Shown here in pieces: positions 12,975 through 26,670 of a DNA stretch of 64,000 nucleotides. The stretch is taken from contig AP031351.1 in NCBI GenBank assembly GCA_037833965.1, forward strand, positions 2,244,501-2,308,500. Reading direction: 5' to 3'. The DNA comes from Marchantia polymorpha subsp. ruderalis (lineage: Eukaryota > Streptophyta > Marchantiopsida > Marchantiales > Marchantiaceae). Within the stretch, counting starts at the first letter, position 1. Every line of letters starts with the position of its first letter. The translations under genes and the position numbers were made by a program. The notes under the pieces are model-generated. The model searched no databases. It was not told the DNA's origin and saw nothing but the letters and a program-made list of their open reading frames with translations.

Positions 12975-13990
12975 GAAATGTATATATATATATATGAGAG
13001 ATGTATAGGAGTGAATACAATCAACTAACTTTTCTTCATTTTCAATGAACATTTCAACAGGTGTAAAATATAGTTTAGGTTCTGCTGTAAGATCAATTAA
13101 TCTAAATTTTATTTTAATAAAACATGACAAAATGTTAGATTCAAATGCATGAAGAAAAAATTCAGAGTATGTCAAAACTATACTTCTTTAGAGATATATA
13201 TTTTTCTTCTACTCCAAAAGATGCAGACATGTTATTTAAGTCATTGCTTTGTAATTTTTTGTAGTAACAATCTATACAATTATACATATATCTTCTAGCC
13301 TAATAGATCAAAGACTACTTCTAAAATGAATACTTTGTTATATTGTGTAGAAACAACTTTCTCATAATATAATTTGTAAAAGTACTATCTTGAATATACA
13401 TTTTGATACATCTCAAAACATGAATGATTTATTCTCATAAACCGCAGAACAGCAATGTATTCTGTTATTTCAAGCAATATAGAATTCTTGTGTCATATTT
13501 TTCTTGATAGTAAATTTATTATTCTTCAAATTTTTTTAACATAAAATCTTTAACTTCATTTACACTTTTATACAATAAAAAACATATTTTGGTTATAAAT
13601 TACAATTATCTGCATGAATAAAATGTTGTTGTAAATAATTATAAGCAAGATAAAAAATGCAATATAAAATACCAAAGTCTTATCAATTTACAAAGAAATA
13701 CAACTCGTGCATATATCAATTTGAAGACTATAAAAGAAAAGTATCTCTAATCAATTTGAGATTATACACTTTAACACTTCAGATATTAAACCTGTGAAAT
13801 AATCTTTGATGGTGAAAACATCACACTTTTTTCTAATAAAATGTACATGTTTCAGAAACTATATATATCATTACTCCAAAGAGAATAAATTTTAAATGAA
13901 CTATCAATCATGATCAAAGAAAAATATGCAATACTTTTATAACATAATTATTGTATTTATAAATGTAATCAATATTTTGTTTGTAAATAT

Positions 13991-14651
13991 TGTTCAGGTT
14001 AAGGAGTAACCTTTGTCCTAACTAAGTTAGGTCCGAGGTTTAGCTAGAAAGTTTAGTTAAGACGAGGATACAGAATTAACCCTCCCAATAGTGACGTACA
14101 TTGATTATAGACTTTTATGTCACTATTGGGAGTTGTCATTCACACGAGATTGGGTACAAGTTACTACTACTACTTCAACTACTCAAAAAGTTACATGATT
14201 CAATTATGGACAGATTTTTTCATTTAAGAAATGTTGAGAACCAATTTTGCAAAACTGAATGCTCTCTAGCTTACATTGGTGGTTATAATCAATATGAATA
14301 TCAACTGGTACGAAATATGTCATGAACAAAGGAAGAGTCCATCCACAACCATGTTATACTTCGTAAAGCCACATGATTTTCTGCAGACATGTATAATTAA
14401 CTGTCATGTCTTTGGCTTCAATCAAATAATGTTCTTGGACTCGGGTTAAGGAGTAACCTTTGCAAAGATTTAACTCTGTACTTAATTTCATAGACTTCTA
14501 ACAATACTAGGTTTTTTCACTATTGGCAATATACTCTCTTTTGTTTCTCTATGGTGAAGGTAGCCCTACACCAAGTTATATTAGTCTTCTTGTGTTTATC
14601 ATATTCTATACTTCCATCTGGCTGTTGCTATTTTGCTGTCTTGTGCTAACA
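13991..14651 (+). mobile_element. Solo LTR of a Ty1/copia-like retrotransposon (fossil), duplication copy A
   Basis: Begins TGTTCAGG, ends GCTAACA, and is flanked by the 5-bp direct repeat AATAT on both sides, the expected target-site duplication. It contains a region resembling the R-U5 stretch of plant copia LTRs. No internal coding region is attached. The same LTR with the same target duplication is at 37142-37367 in copy B, so it was already present before the duplication. Copy A is longer because it carries a nested insertion. It is an old, decayed remnant. Confidence 0.7.
14082..14132. repeat. Fold-back with 14-bp perfect stems, nested in the LTR
   Basis: ctcccaatagtgac at 14082-14095 and its exact reverse complement at 14119-14132. 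It lies in the stretch of about 430 bases present in copy A and absent from copy B. The phrase ggttaaggagtaacctttg occurs on both sides of that stretch (13998 and 14453). Confidence 0.8.
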
Positions 14652-17600
14652 AATATATCATAATATTATTTCAAATATCACATCTTAAATTTTAAGAAAT
14701 TGATATAAACTGAATTTTAACAAATGATCATTGATATTCTTGAGATTATTGAAAGTTAATTATCAATAAAACATACTATGATCAACAATCATGAATTCAT
14801 GATTATAACAATCATGAGTATTCATGATTTAACCTAATTCATTATTATTAATCAAGTAATCAATTTTACTAAATTTGCAGATATATTTTGCTCAAAACAA
14901 AGCATTTCAAGTCATAATGAGCAATATTTCTGAAAGTGTTGATCTTCATCTTCATGTGCACTTTTCTTAAAAAATAATCATAATATATGAGCCAATAAAA
15001 TATTTTTGTTATGATATTCAAAAATCTTTCAAATGAAAAGCTTATAAACATATGAAAATTAAATTTCACACTTCTAATTTCATCAAAATTTTTATTTTAA
15101 ATCTTAAATTAATTTTACTTACACATCTAACATACATTAAACATAATTGTAAGATATTTCATATTTTGTTGGTAACAAAATTCTGAATAATATATTTCTA
15201 TTTTTTAAATTTATATTAAATAAATTCAAATAATAATGATGTATATAATAAAATCAAATATTATATATATGTATATATTCAAAAAATCCCTCAAATTTTT
15301 TATTTTAATTATAAATGAACTAATATAGAGTAAGTAGTTATGAAAAAAATGTGAATCATATGATTTTGATAATACATATATATATATATAGTTTATAATT
15401 AGAATTAGAATTATTTAACATCTTAGCTTTCTAACATTTTTAGCTTACTAAAGAAATATGAAATATTATGTGGCAATAAATTTAACAAGCTAAGTGTGCT
15501 CATATCATTCTTAATACCATAATTGAAATTAAATATTTTAGTTCATGCTTTTCACTGTATATTCTTACAACAAATATAAGATCAAAAAAAATTAAATTGA
15601 CACTCTTCATTGCCAATTTCAAAACTTGTACAAACGATTGTAATCCTAATCCTCATCAATAAAATTAATAGCTTGTAGCTTTATTTGCTCAATGAAATCA
15701 TACCATTTAATTTCTTTTCAACTGAATGTCTTTGTTCAGATTAGAAAGAATCTGTTTATTATTATTGATATTAACGGAATAAACAGTGATAGAAAAGTTT
15801 TAAAATTATTTCATGAAAGAAGTATATTCTGAAATTTCAGTAAAAGATGAACCAAGAAGAGATCATACTCTGATCGAATACTATGGAATTGAACACCAAA
15901 AATTATATAGACATGTATGAGAATTGTTTTGCATAAATATATTAATGCACACATATAGAATATTTAGGATTTTTTTTATTATTATATTTTAAAGAATTAT
16001 TTAGGATTCATCAAAATCTTTAAAATTTGTAATTTAAAATGTCAGATGGCTGTATTGTATGAAATATGATATTTTAATCAAAATTATCAGATTTAGGAAT
16101 AACTGTGCATCATTATTATGTAAATATATAATATAATCAATTAAATTTTTTTTAAAGTGATCAGATATACTTCTTTAAAAAAAATATAAAAAATATTACA
16201 TTTTCTTAATATAAATGAAATTTATAATCATTTTAATTATTTTGATATCAAACTGTTAATTTTCAATTGAAGGATAGAAAATCATACTTTCATGTATAAC
16301 CAATAATCAAAAAATATTGCAAATATAAATTTTAAATATGATCAAATGACAATAAAATTTAAACAACTTTTTTTTTATGTAATTGGATTTTTTTGTCAAT
16401 ATGTTACTTAATATATATTTTTTACATTTTTATTTTATAATTTTTTATGTTATAATACGATTTTTTTAATTATATTGTTATGTAAATGAAATACTTGCTT
16501 AGCATACTCACGTCATGAAGAACCAAAATTACTTTAGAAATACTTTATAATTCAAAAAATTCTAAATTCTAATATTAAATTGTGTGATATTGATTTTCAA
16601 ATACTTATTTAGAACTGTGTCTTATAATGTAACTAAAAGGATAATATAAAATTGGATAAATTGTAAGAAAAAAATTATCATATTTTTTTTTACCATATTA
16701 TACTAACCTTAAAAAAAAACTTGATCCATATTTTTATCTTGTCTTAATCATGAATATTTGAAAATTGAAGTCAAAATCGGTTAAAAAAAATAAAGATAGT
16801 GTGCATGTAGTGATGTTATTACTTAATGTCTATATGAAAAATTTTAGCATCTCATGATAAAATTTTACTATCTCATGAAAAAAATTTCTTGACATTGGAT
16901 TTAAGGTGTGCATAATTTAGTTTGAGATCATTATGAAAAATCCAAAAAAACTTCGCTTATTAAGAAAAAATAATTTCAAATTAAGACATGCTAAGATAAA
17001 AATTGCATGCATAGCTAAAACGATACCAACTTAATAGCCTCAAGGAGAGAGATATAAATATATAATCAAACTCAAAATATCATTAACAATGAAAGCAACA
17101 TTACCAATTTCATATGTTTCTATATTATTGAGTAAGTTAGATTGTAGACAACATATTTCTAGATTTTGATATATTTAACTATATCAGTGCGGATATGATG
17201 AAGATTTTAAAATTTGTAAGGTTGTAGATATCAATACAATATAGCAAAGATATATTCAGATATAGCAATGTTGAAAGTAGATAATCTTTGGTTTGATTTC
17301 AAAAGTAACTATACATGAAATGTTCAAAATACATGAGTTGATTAGAATTTGCAAAAGCACAAATAAAGCTTATTGTTTGTTTCGTAATTTTTTAATAGAA
17401 CGTGATTGTGCAATTATATTTTTTAAATATTATTTTGGAATTTGGATTATTTTGGGATTATAATAGAATAAGAAATAATTGTATTGAATTAAGAGTTGGA
17501 GATTTTAAATTTTTTAACTTAAGTTTGAAAATTTATAAAAAATAAGTAAATATGTTTTGATATTAATCTTTTTTGAAATTAATATGAAAATTTTGAATTA

Positions 17601-20600
17601 TAAATTTCAAATTATTTAAAAAAATGCATTCATAGTTATTGCAATGCTTGAAAATAATGGATTTTGTAAAAATGTTTGATTATGTATAAAATGTTTTTTG
17701 ATCAAAAATATAAAATATTGTTTTAAAAATAAGATTAAAAAATTTAAAAAATCTTTCTATATCACAATTATTATATGTTTTTTTAATCTTATGAATTCTT
17801 GAAATTTTTTAAAATTTATGACTAGGCATGTGTCATTTAGTATTCGGATGTGCTTGAATAATTTAAATTTAGCTCATTTTAGCGCCCAAATGAACATGAA
17901 TGGGTAGCCGATGGGTAGTGTTTAAGATTTTGTAATAATAAGCGTTTTGATTATCGTATGTGACTTTGACATGATGTTTGTTGATGAATTTTGGGGTTTT
18001 GAGATGGTTTTAACTAGTCAAACAGTTTTCAAATTCACTAATGCTAAGACACACCACAAGCATTAGATGACAAAGGTTGCACAAGTTGGCTCTTATCACT
18101 TAAGGTATGAACAAGCTACACAATACGGACCAAAAAACAATCTAGGTCAAGAAGTTGCCAATAATTTCAAGACTAACTTACTGGTTGAGTTCCTTTGGAG
18201 TATAATTTTACGTCTGAGCTGACGACATTTGTCGAAGCAAGTCTCATAGAATTCTCATTTTTTAAATATTAACCTGACATCAGCAGATGTTGACTAGAAT
18301 CCATTTCGGATTGTCTACCCGGAACCCAAGTATCAAGGGTTGTTGATAGAAGTCTTTATTCATCATCTTATGTAGTTTCATAAGATGATGAATAGAGTAA
18401 CTTTGTTGGACAGAAATACAAATAAAAAGACACAATTCTATCATTTTCTTCTATGTGGAAATATTTTGACATATATGAGTTAGACTACTCACTAGCTTTC
18501 CATAAAAAGTGAGAGTTTTATGACAAGGAATTGCTTCATACAACTACCCTTGATACAACAAAATTTTAAAATAGGTATAACATACTATCTCAATCTTATT
18601 TTTTAATTATAATTTAAAAATGCCAATTAATAATAATTAATTGGAAAAAAATCAAATTCTTGTATTCTTCACTTCATCTTTGACGAAGTTGTTCACCGTT
18701 TGTGATCATATAAACTCTTCTCTGCCAAAATTTGATTACCTAATAGATCCAAACCATAGACAAAATTTCAAAATCTGCATGTTCAAATTAAAAACTAGTG
18801 AGGATAAGCACGCAGTCAATGTGCCAATATGCAACACCACCTCCAAACCTGAACTCAAGTAACTTTGAAGGTGGAACCATTACTCACCTGCTGCTGAAAA
18901 GTTTTTTGTTTTTGTTTCATGCCGCTTAAGCTCGATCATCTTACTTTAAATTCAGATTGAATTTTCTTGCCGCATATATTAATTTCGTTGAGAAGACTAA
19001 ACTAAGCCAATTTAGTTGATTTAGGCCACTAACCAATATAAAAATGGTTGATAATGCTTGATGAAAATTTGTACATAAATTATATGATGTGATACATTTA
19101 ATTGTAAAGTTGATTCAAATATTTCTTGAATTAATGATTAGATAGTAAATAAAAAAAAGTATTATTTGTATTATTGAAAATTCATTTTGTAATGTTTATA
19201 TAATTGATGCATCATTGTGAAAACAATGTTAAAGAATTTTTTTCTTAAAATAGATAAATAAATAAATATTTAAATAATAAATATCTAAAACATATATTTA
19301 TTAAAATTGCATATGCAATTTTATAAAAACTCAGATCTTCAAAAAGAGTCACATATAAATTTTCAAAAGATTCATTTCAATAAATGTATCAAAGCAATAT
19401 TTATTTTTTGATAAAATAATCTAATTTTTACATTAATAAGTTTTAAATTAAGAATTATATAAATTAAAAATGTTCATTATTTTACAAAAAATCAAATCAC
19501 ACAAAATCAAGTTTTTGAATAAAATATAAAAGTTTGAATCTTCAATTGATTATAAATATAAAGCAAAAATTTATGCAAGTTAAAAACAACTTTATGAGAC
19601 TTTATGTTATAACACATTAATTTATGCATGAGTTCAATTTTTTGTGCTCATTAAAGATATTTAATGATTTTTATAGAAACATTGCTATCATTACATCCAT
19701 TTTATATGTGCATGATTTCATATGAAATTAATATCTTTATTTTCTAAAGATATTTTGATGCTAATTGTCAAATAAAAAATAAAAAATAATAATTTTTTGA
19801 TATATTAAGTTCAAGAATCAATTTCAATAAATGAACTAAGACTTTATATGCATCATATGTCTCAATCAAATGATATCACAAGAAAAATAATAATTTATCA
19901 TTTGTATTTAAAAATATTCAATCACTTCCATTATTATTTATATAATGCACTTGCATATGAATTTTTTCTTTTATTTCTTGATAACATGCTCATAAACTAA
20001 TGTACTATTATTTCACATGTTTTTTTTTTGAAAGATTTTGTATGTTGAACCTAATCATTACGCTAGAATTATTTATATATAGATGATATTCATATAAATA
20101 AAATAATATGCTTATAAAAGCATATAGATGTTGTTTTTATATATTTTTTATAAATGATATAAATATTAATATGAGAAGTGCTGTTTCCTGCAAACAAAAT
20201 TTTTTCAAACATTGAGCTTATTTAGAATTTTTTATTCTATTAATTGTTGTTTCATGAATGCTTTGTGAATAATAGTTATTATTTATTACAAATTCTGGCA
20301 TTTAAGTTTATATCTTTCATTCTTGAGAATTTCAAAAATTTGATTATTAGAAATTTTGATGACATTATTGATTTATAATCAAAAAACTATAATTCTTTAA
20401 AAAATATTTTAAGAAGATGATTTTAGTTCTTTTAGGATTTGTTTTTTTAGACTTAAGAAAATTATTTGATTTCCAATAGTTAATTTTAACTTAATAATAT
20501 ATTTAATTAAAATTTGATTTTAACATATAAATTTTAAATATAAATTAAATTTATTCAAAAAAAATTATATTGAAAAAATAAAGATATAAAAAATTTCTGA

Positions 20601-21545
20601 ATGCAAAAGAATCTAACATCATGATATTTTATAGAAATCAATAATTTAGATTAACTTTGGGTTGTGGTTGTCAAATTGTTGGATGATTTATTAGATCTTC
20701 AAAAATTTTAATTAAAATTATGTTTCTTCGTGTGCAATGCAGATAATTTAAAGTGATATCTAGTTATAGGTTAATTTTGTAGGCATATGTCCAAGTTATG
20801 ACTCATCACTTAAACATATACATATATTCAATTTGTTATGTAAACAATTTATCAATTGCCACTGGTTAAGTGATGAAATTGTAGCTAATCATTTCATGTT
20901 GAGATTACAATTTTGTTATTTTTTATTATATATATTAGTAAGTTACTCATTAGAAAAAAGTTAGTTTTGAAAAATGTATATATTAGCTATTAATGAAAAT
21001 AAAAATTTCAAGTTGAGAATTTATATTTCATATGTTTTATACATCATATGAAATTGAGTAGATATTGATTAAATGCATGTATATTAGCATATTTAAGGAG
21101 TAATTTGCAAATGAGCATTGATTTAGTTAATGCATCATTCTTATTACAAGATTGTAAATAATGTTTGTATTTCAAACCTCGTGTCTACATATCTTCGGTA
21201 TATATTGTGAACTAGCTCGTAACATACTACGTCATGACATTTCAAAAATTGATTCAAAGCCTTTGGATGAAATGTATTCTTCTCCCCACTAAATAAAATG
21301 TTCGCATTGCTTGCATAAAATTTTTGTTAAGTTGGAATTGTGTCCATTACCACTAGCGGTACGATTGTTTCGTCCTTTTAAGATGTTTCAAAACTCTATC
21401 TAACCTTATGTATTAGCCGTTTAGTCTCTGACTCAAGCCTGAACATACAAGGACTTCTGCGCAATTAACGTTTTCTGCCATGGCAAACTACGTTTATGGC
21501 TTTTTGTCACAGCTTTCAGCTCATCTCTATGTAGTGAATGTTCCG
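14652..21545. other. AT-rich non-coding half of duplication copy A
   Basis: About 7 kb of extremely AT-rich DNA with no gene. Open frames here are short and do not persist in copy B, for example the frame at 18641-18862 against its diverged counterpart at 49178-49471. It probably consists of decayed transposon sequence, but no family can be named. Confidence 0.6.
18358..18393. repeat. 15-bp perfect stem hairpin
   Basis: attcatcatcttatg, a 6-base loop, then cataagatgatgaat. The equivalent site in copy B (about 48910-48950) keeps the structure imperfectly. Confidence 0.8.
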
Positions 21546-23237
21546 AGGACTAACTCATTTAGTTCATTAGAGTTGTTAAATTGAAATTTCTACTTCAATT
21601 TTTATTTTAATTCCAACTTCTGGGGTTCAGGAAAAATCGTTCGTCGAAAATCCCTGCCGAGCTCAAATCAACTGATAAATTGAATGCTCTATCAAGTCAT
21701 TAAATGTGAGGAAATGGTCTAGTCGGTGGTGAATTTTCTTGTTGAGGTTCCATAGACCTGGTCGGGATCCTCCTTTCATCATTAACTGGGAATTCATTTG
21801 AATAATGTGCGAGCTGCTTAGTGTCACGCTGGTGGGACCTGGAGATCAATTACTCCTTCCGGGCATTCGGCAGTCTACAAAATTAACATGCTTAAAGTAA
21901 TCGAGAATGATTTGGGTTTTCAGGACACAAATTATTCTCGATTATATCGGTCCTGAAACCTCGAGGACATCCAGGATCTCAAAGGATCTGTATTTCACCT
22001 CTCACGTCACTGTAGGATGCCTTCTTGTTGGCAGGGGGACAGGCCGGGCCCCGTTCGGATGGCAGAGATTCGCATGCTCGCCAATAAGTTTGCTCCAGCA
22101 ACACCAAAGAACAACAATAGTTTTAATTCCACACAAGCACCTCGGCTCGGATTCCCTCCCTCGTTCCTTCTAGCTTGATCATGCTCGTCGTCCACCTCGA
22201 CCCTGCAACGACACCCGTAGTTCCGGACCCGCAGTCCCTGCTCGGCTCTTGTCGATCGCGATCATGATGCTCCAAATACTGTCCTTTTTCTATAGGTTAA
22301 ACTTTACTTTCTGATCTGCTCTGGATGATGATTTGGTGGCAGATTAATTGCTGACTGTCAAGTACTACAGGACCGTTCAGCACAGGAATTTCTTCATCAA
22401 CCTCGGACCAGCAGTCCCCTCCTTCACGACCGAAGGTCCTTGCATCTAATATTACTCTTCTTTATCAGGGCAGGTAATGCGGTGGTGCCTGTCAGCGATC
22501 CGGCCCTGCAGTAAAGAGCCTCATAATCGCCACCCCTTCGCCTGCCGCCCCAATCGACGGGAACCCGGATTCCGGTCCCGGACGGGAAAGCAGGCGGTAC
22601 CCGGAATCCTGGATGTCGGTCGTTGACAAACGTTCGCTCGTAACGATGACGGGGTGGGTACAGTAGTCGGGAGGAGGAAGACACGAGGCGAAGTCAAGTC
22701 CGGCCTTCTCGGGAAGTACGGCTGCCGGATGTGTGCCGCAAAAGGAGCAGCGCCTGCAGCAAGTTGGTCGACATGCCATGCATTCGCAGGCGCTCTGGTC
22801 TCGGACCGCCAGAGATTCACGGCGAGCGCACGTTCAGCCTTTCGGGGGCCCCGGCACACCATGACAACCGGTCACCTAGCGCCCTGCCGGTCGTCTCCAC
22901 ATTCTCACCCGCCTTGTCGGTTTTCTCACCCTTCTGCGCGCGCGGCTATTCCGGTCGTTCTGTCTCGTCCTTCCGTCTTCCCGCTGACGGACGGACGGAA
23001 GGAGCGGGCCGCGGGGATCGCTCGGTCGGTCTCTGTCGTGGTGCACACGCACGCTGCTCTGGTGCTCGAGGATCTTGATCGTAACGCAGCGAGCGAGAGA
23101 GACGCTGAATCAGAGCATTCGTGGATGCGTAGCGGAGGCTCGATTACTCTTCTTTCTCTCGGACCATTCTTGTCGCCAGAGCCACGGCTCGGCCTTGGAG
23201 CGATTATTGATTCCTTCCGTGGACGTGCATGCGAGCG
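21546..23237 (+). promoter_or_regulatory. Upstream region of transaldolase pseudogene (copy A)
   Basis: GC rises from about 21.9 kb. The stretch is about 99 percent identical to 52065-53775 upstream of the intact gene, so it contains the duplicated promoter and 5' UTR. Frames that read through it are on several frames of both strands and look like GC-rich chance frames. Confidence 0.55.
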
Positions 23238-26200
23238 ATGGAGGGCGTGACTTTGAGGCAGCAGCCTTCGATTGCTCTGAACTCGGCGACCTTGCCGTCT
23301 GGTGGCGTCTCCAAGCCTTTGAAGGCAAGTTTTGCTGTCTCGTCTCCAATTCGGTGGTTTTTGTTTTCGCTTTGGATTCGTTGCTCAATTGTGGTGTGAT
23401 GCGCTGTGTCGTGAGTCTCTGATGGCAGCTGGTGTCGAGCGTATGCGGCAGTTTTAGCGCAGTGGCTTGGAATTTGAGATGTTAGTTCTCTTTCGGTCTG
23501 TGAAATGGGCTTAGAGTGCCACGTTCACTGCGGCCATTGCGACCAGGCGGTCTGAGCCGAAGGACATCCAGGGTGTTGTTTTGTAAGATTTTTCAATCGG
23601 TAGGTTGCACATCGCGAGCAAGGGCATCATGTTGGCAGTTTTCTAGGTGGTGTCGACATCCGTTGGCATACGTTGACGGAGAATGAGCTTTTTAAATTTC
23701 TTAAGAGCTGATTTTCTCTCAACTGAGCTGGATATGGGTGCAGCCTTATGCGAATTTCCTCGCCACGACGCCTGCTGGGAAGTGGAGACGCTTAGCATTG
23801 AGCAGCAAGCCAACCTCATCCATCATTCAAAGAGTCGTCTCGCCCAACCGTGCTCAAGTCAGCACATGTAGGCAGCTTTCTCTTGATCGTATGACTGTGT
23901 TTATATTGAAAACTTGCGAAACGAACGTAGTGGTCGACGTTCTAAATTTTTTGTCAAATTTAGCTTGAACTTTGATTATGGTGTTCCAGGTGGTAAGCAG
24001 GAATGCAGGAATTTTGTCGGAGTGCGAAAAACTTATAATGCTCGCTTACGTTTCTGTAGATGAAGGCACGGAACTAGATGCAATCTCCAATCTGAGCCAA
24101 ATTGTCCCTGACAGTGTTATCTTCGATGACTTTGAGAGGTATAACCAACTGCTCTTCTTTCCATAAGTGTCTCTCGCCATTGTATATCGGAGGCTTTGTA
24201 ATGGCTCTTAAATTAGTTTGTATGCCGTGACTTGTTTGCTTTGAATTCTCATAGTAGGTTTTGGTTTCTTCGGGCAGATTCCCCCCTCAAGCTGCGACAG
24301 TCAATGCATCACTTCTCCTGGGCATAACTGGCCTTCCAAGAGCGAAATATCACGTAAGCACACGCCTCACGTGCATGATCTACCGTACAATTGTTTGAAT
24401 TGTTGAAGGTGGTGAATATCTGTTCAGCTCATCAATCGTTCGTTCGGATATGGAATCATGCTGTGCAGAGCGCAATCGACAGTGCTTTAGCCTACGGACG
24501 ATGCTACACCATTCAGAGCACCCCGGATAGGTTGTCGTGTTTCTTCAGCAAGGTACAGAGTACACCCATAGAACCTGTGTCTTTGGTATGAAGAGCAGTT
24601 ACCTGTTAGCGGGTCCTGACAATGGTACAATTGTTCGACCGGTAGCAGCGCATGACGCTCAGGATGAACGTCAATGTTTTTTTTTTTTTAACTTTGTTAC
24701 CTATTTGTGCTGTACAAGCTTCGCACTGAAAGATAGGAGTCATTCTCACATGAGCTTGTGTTGGATCAGGCTTTGGTGAACGTCGGAGCAGAGCTTGTGA
24801 AGCTTGTACCTGGACGAGTATCTACAGAGGTTGATGCGAGATTGGCATATGATACTCCAGGCATTATCGAGAAGGTACGGCCAGGGAAATTTTTTTGTCC
24901 GAGATGGAGTGGCATTTGAATAACAGTTTCTGTGAATAGTATGTATCTTCGCACATTGGAAGATGAGGAAGATTAGATGGACATATTTTTTCTGTTTTTT
25001 TCCGTTTTCAATAACAAGTAAAAATGGGACCGATTTGAGGATTTGTATCGGCACTCGGGGACCAACCTCTCAAACCATTTCCAGGTATACACTCCTGCGA
25101 GAATCATGTAATGCGCAGAATTTGCAGAGCTTGTTTTGCTTCGTGAATATTGATAAATGAATATTGTTACGAAGGTCCATGAGCTTTTGGCGTTATATGA
25201 TGAGGTTGAAGTTCCCAAAAATCGGTTGCTCTTCAAGATTCCCGGGACCTGGCAGGTAAATTCTTAGACATCAGTTTTTTTTAACTTCTCAGTTCTACAG
25301 TCTCTCTCTTAGTTCTGGAGTAATTATTAGCTAGGCAGGACTGTGCCATTGCGATATGGTTGTCTATACCGAAAAGATCGGATGAAGGTGCACTCCACTT
25401 CATCGATTGACTGTCCCTTGAATTGATCTTTTCGACCAATACAAATTAAGACGAACATTCCGAGCATGAGCCTGAGAGCGATCTTGGTTTGAATGCTGCA
25501 TACCGCAAGGCGAAAACGCTCAAGCTGGTACATAATGTATCGTGTCGGGGTAATTTTGTCGCAGGGAATCGAAGCAGCCCGTTACCTTGAGGAGGAAGGG
25601 ATACAGACCCATGTGACGCTGATATACAGGTACTTGCATCAATCTTCAAATTATGTAGCAAAGGAGAAATGTTATGTTTAATGCCATTTTCTTCAAGATA
25701 ACCCGAGTCACAGTGGAAGCCTATGTCAATTCTCGAAGAGACCCGTGCTTACGACTATTTTTCACGATTTTATTTTAAAGCTTTGTACAAGCGGCTGTTG
25801 CGGCTCAAGCTGGTGTCTCCGTTATCCAACTGTACATTGGACGAATTCGGGTGAGTGTTGTTGAGATTGATGCATGCGTTCTTTCTGCAAATTTTCTTGA
25901 CATGGCTGATAAAACATGGCTTTGTTTGCAGGACTGGGCTAGAACTCATTCGGTGACATGAACGTTGATCCCGTTTTACTTCGCGAGGAGAGAATAGGAT
26001 GTTGCTCAAATTGGTACGATTGAATGTATTTCGCTAGGTAGTTCAATGACTTCATCTCAATCTATGAATGGACTTTCAAATATGGCCATGAGAGGTATGT
26101 CGTACGCCACTGACATCTCCTGGTCGCTTGTACGCGCAGACCAAAAGTTGGGACAAGGTCAAGTTCGCAGAGTTTGGACAGTCCGCTATGGGACCCATGG

Positions 26201-26298
26201 CTGAAGAATTGGTGGCAAGAGGTGTAGAGAGTAGTATTGCTCAAACGAAACGCATCGAGGAGCATTTTGCCGAAATGTGGTCGCCACCTAACGTTTAG
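23238..26298 (+). pseudogene. Transaldolase pseudogene (copy A)
   Basis: Near-identical to the intact transaldolase at 53776-57395. The ATG at 23238, the transit-peptide exons, the sugar-phosphate-binding exons, the active-site exon ([10 protein letters not shown]) and the final exon to the TAG at 26296 are all present. It is disabled in two ways. One G is missing in the exon encoding [11 protein letters not shown] (cattcggtgac here, cattcgggtgac in copy B). In addition, about 600 bases covering the rest of that exon, the two next exons and their introns are gone. In their place is a filler of about 33 bases (25981-26014) that does not come from transaldolase but matches the flank of the eL37 gene near 35832. 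Since introns and silent sites are about as similar as exons, the loss is recent or the copies were recently homogenised. If transcribed, it could at most give a truncated protein lacking part of the barrel. Confidence 0.93.
25981..26063 (+). other. Chimeric scar: eL37 5' flank joined to transaldolase intron
   Basis: The 5' part (cgcgaggagag...ctcaaattg) matches the eL37 upstream region at 35832-35862. The 3' part (gtacgattgaatg...atctcaa) is the start of transaldolase intron 12, as at 57111. The same junction recurs at 35832-35914 and, inverted and shorter, at 33775-33830. Confidence 0.85.
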
Positions 26299-26489
26299 TT
26301 AGAGTGGAAATATTTTGGAAAAAATTGACATGGCTAGAAGAAACTTTGGGGAGTACATTAGCTATAAGCTGAATTGTAGATTACTTGGAAATTCGATGTA
26401 TGTTAGAACGACGGATTTCCCCGATATTTACGTGAATCGAATTCACGTGAATGCAATTTATCACTTGAAGGAAGAAAGACATTAACAGT

Positions 26490-26545
26490 TGTGATTCATT
26501 TGTGGCGAGAAAGTGTACTTCGTTTGTGGCGAGAAAGTGTACTTC
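26490..26545. repeat. Short tandem duplication in copy A
   Basis: The phrase tttgtggcgagaaagtgtac occurs twice about 23 bases apart at 26499 and 26522. Copy B has a single equivalent near 57588-57606. Confidence 0.7.
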
Positions 26546-26670
26546 AATGGCACTTTGGCCGATAAATGGAGTTGACAAAATTGTACATTTGATCTATTAT
26601 AATGGGGCGTTTCTCTATAATTACATAAATATGGACCACATTTTCTCTGCAGCATCAAGAGTAGAATCTG

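Larger units (their letters stand above)
12975..26670. repeat. Large direct duplication, copy A (13.7 kb)
   Basis: Collinear with 36025-57731 on the same strand. Examples of matching points: 13060/36193, 16046/39630, 16800/42118, 18290/48838, 21560/52080 and 26298/57395. The AT-rich part up to about 21.5 kb differs by roughly 10-20 percent by eye, with many indels. The part from about 21.55 kb differs by about 1 percent or less. The right end is sharp: both copies share agtagaatctg and then diverge completely after 26670/57731. The left end is softer, near a gagagatg...aggagtg motif preceded by an AT microsatellite. Confidence 0.93.

Noticed and set aside
18641-18862. Small gene in the AT-rich half, apparently conserved at 49178-49471
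   Set aside because: The two copies share only part of the frame and diverge by substitutions and indels without favouring silent changes, as expected for non-coding DNA.
12000-21500. A CRISPR-like or satellite array in the AT-rich tract
   Set aside because: No regularly spaced repeat was found; the tract is low-complexity AT-rich DNA with scattered microsatellites.
22424-23422. Many GC-rich open frames on both strands upstream of the transaldolase copies (also 52940-53960)
   Set aside because: They overlap each other in conflicting frames and look like chance frames of a GC-rich promoter/5' UTR. Only the short frame from 23238/53776 joins the transaldolase exons in phase.
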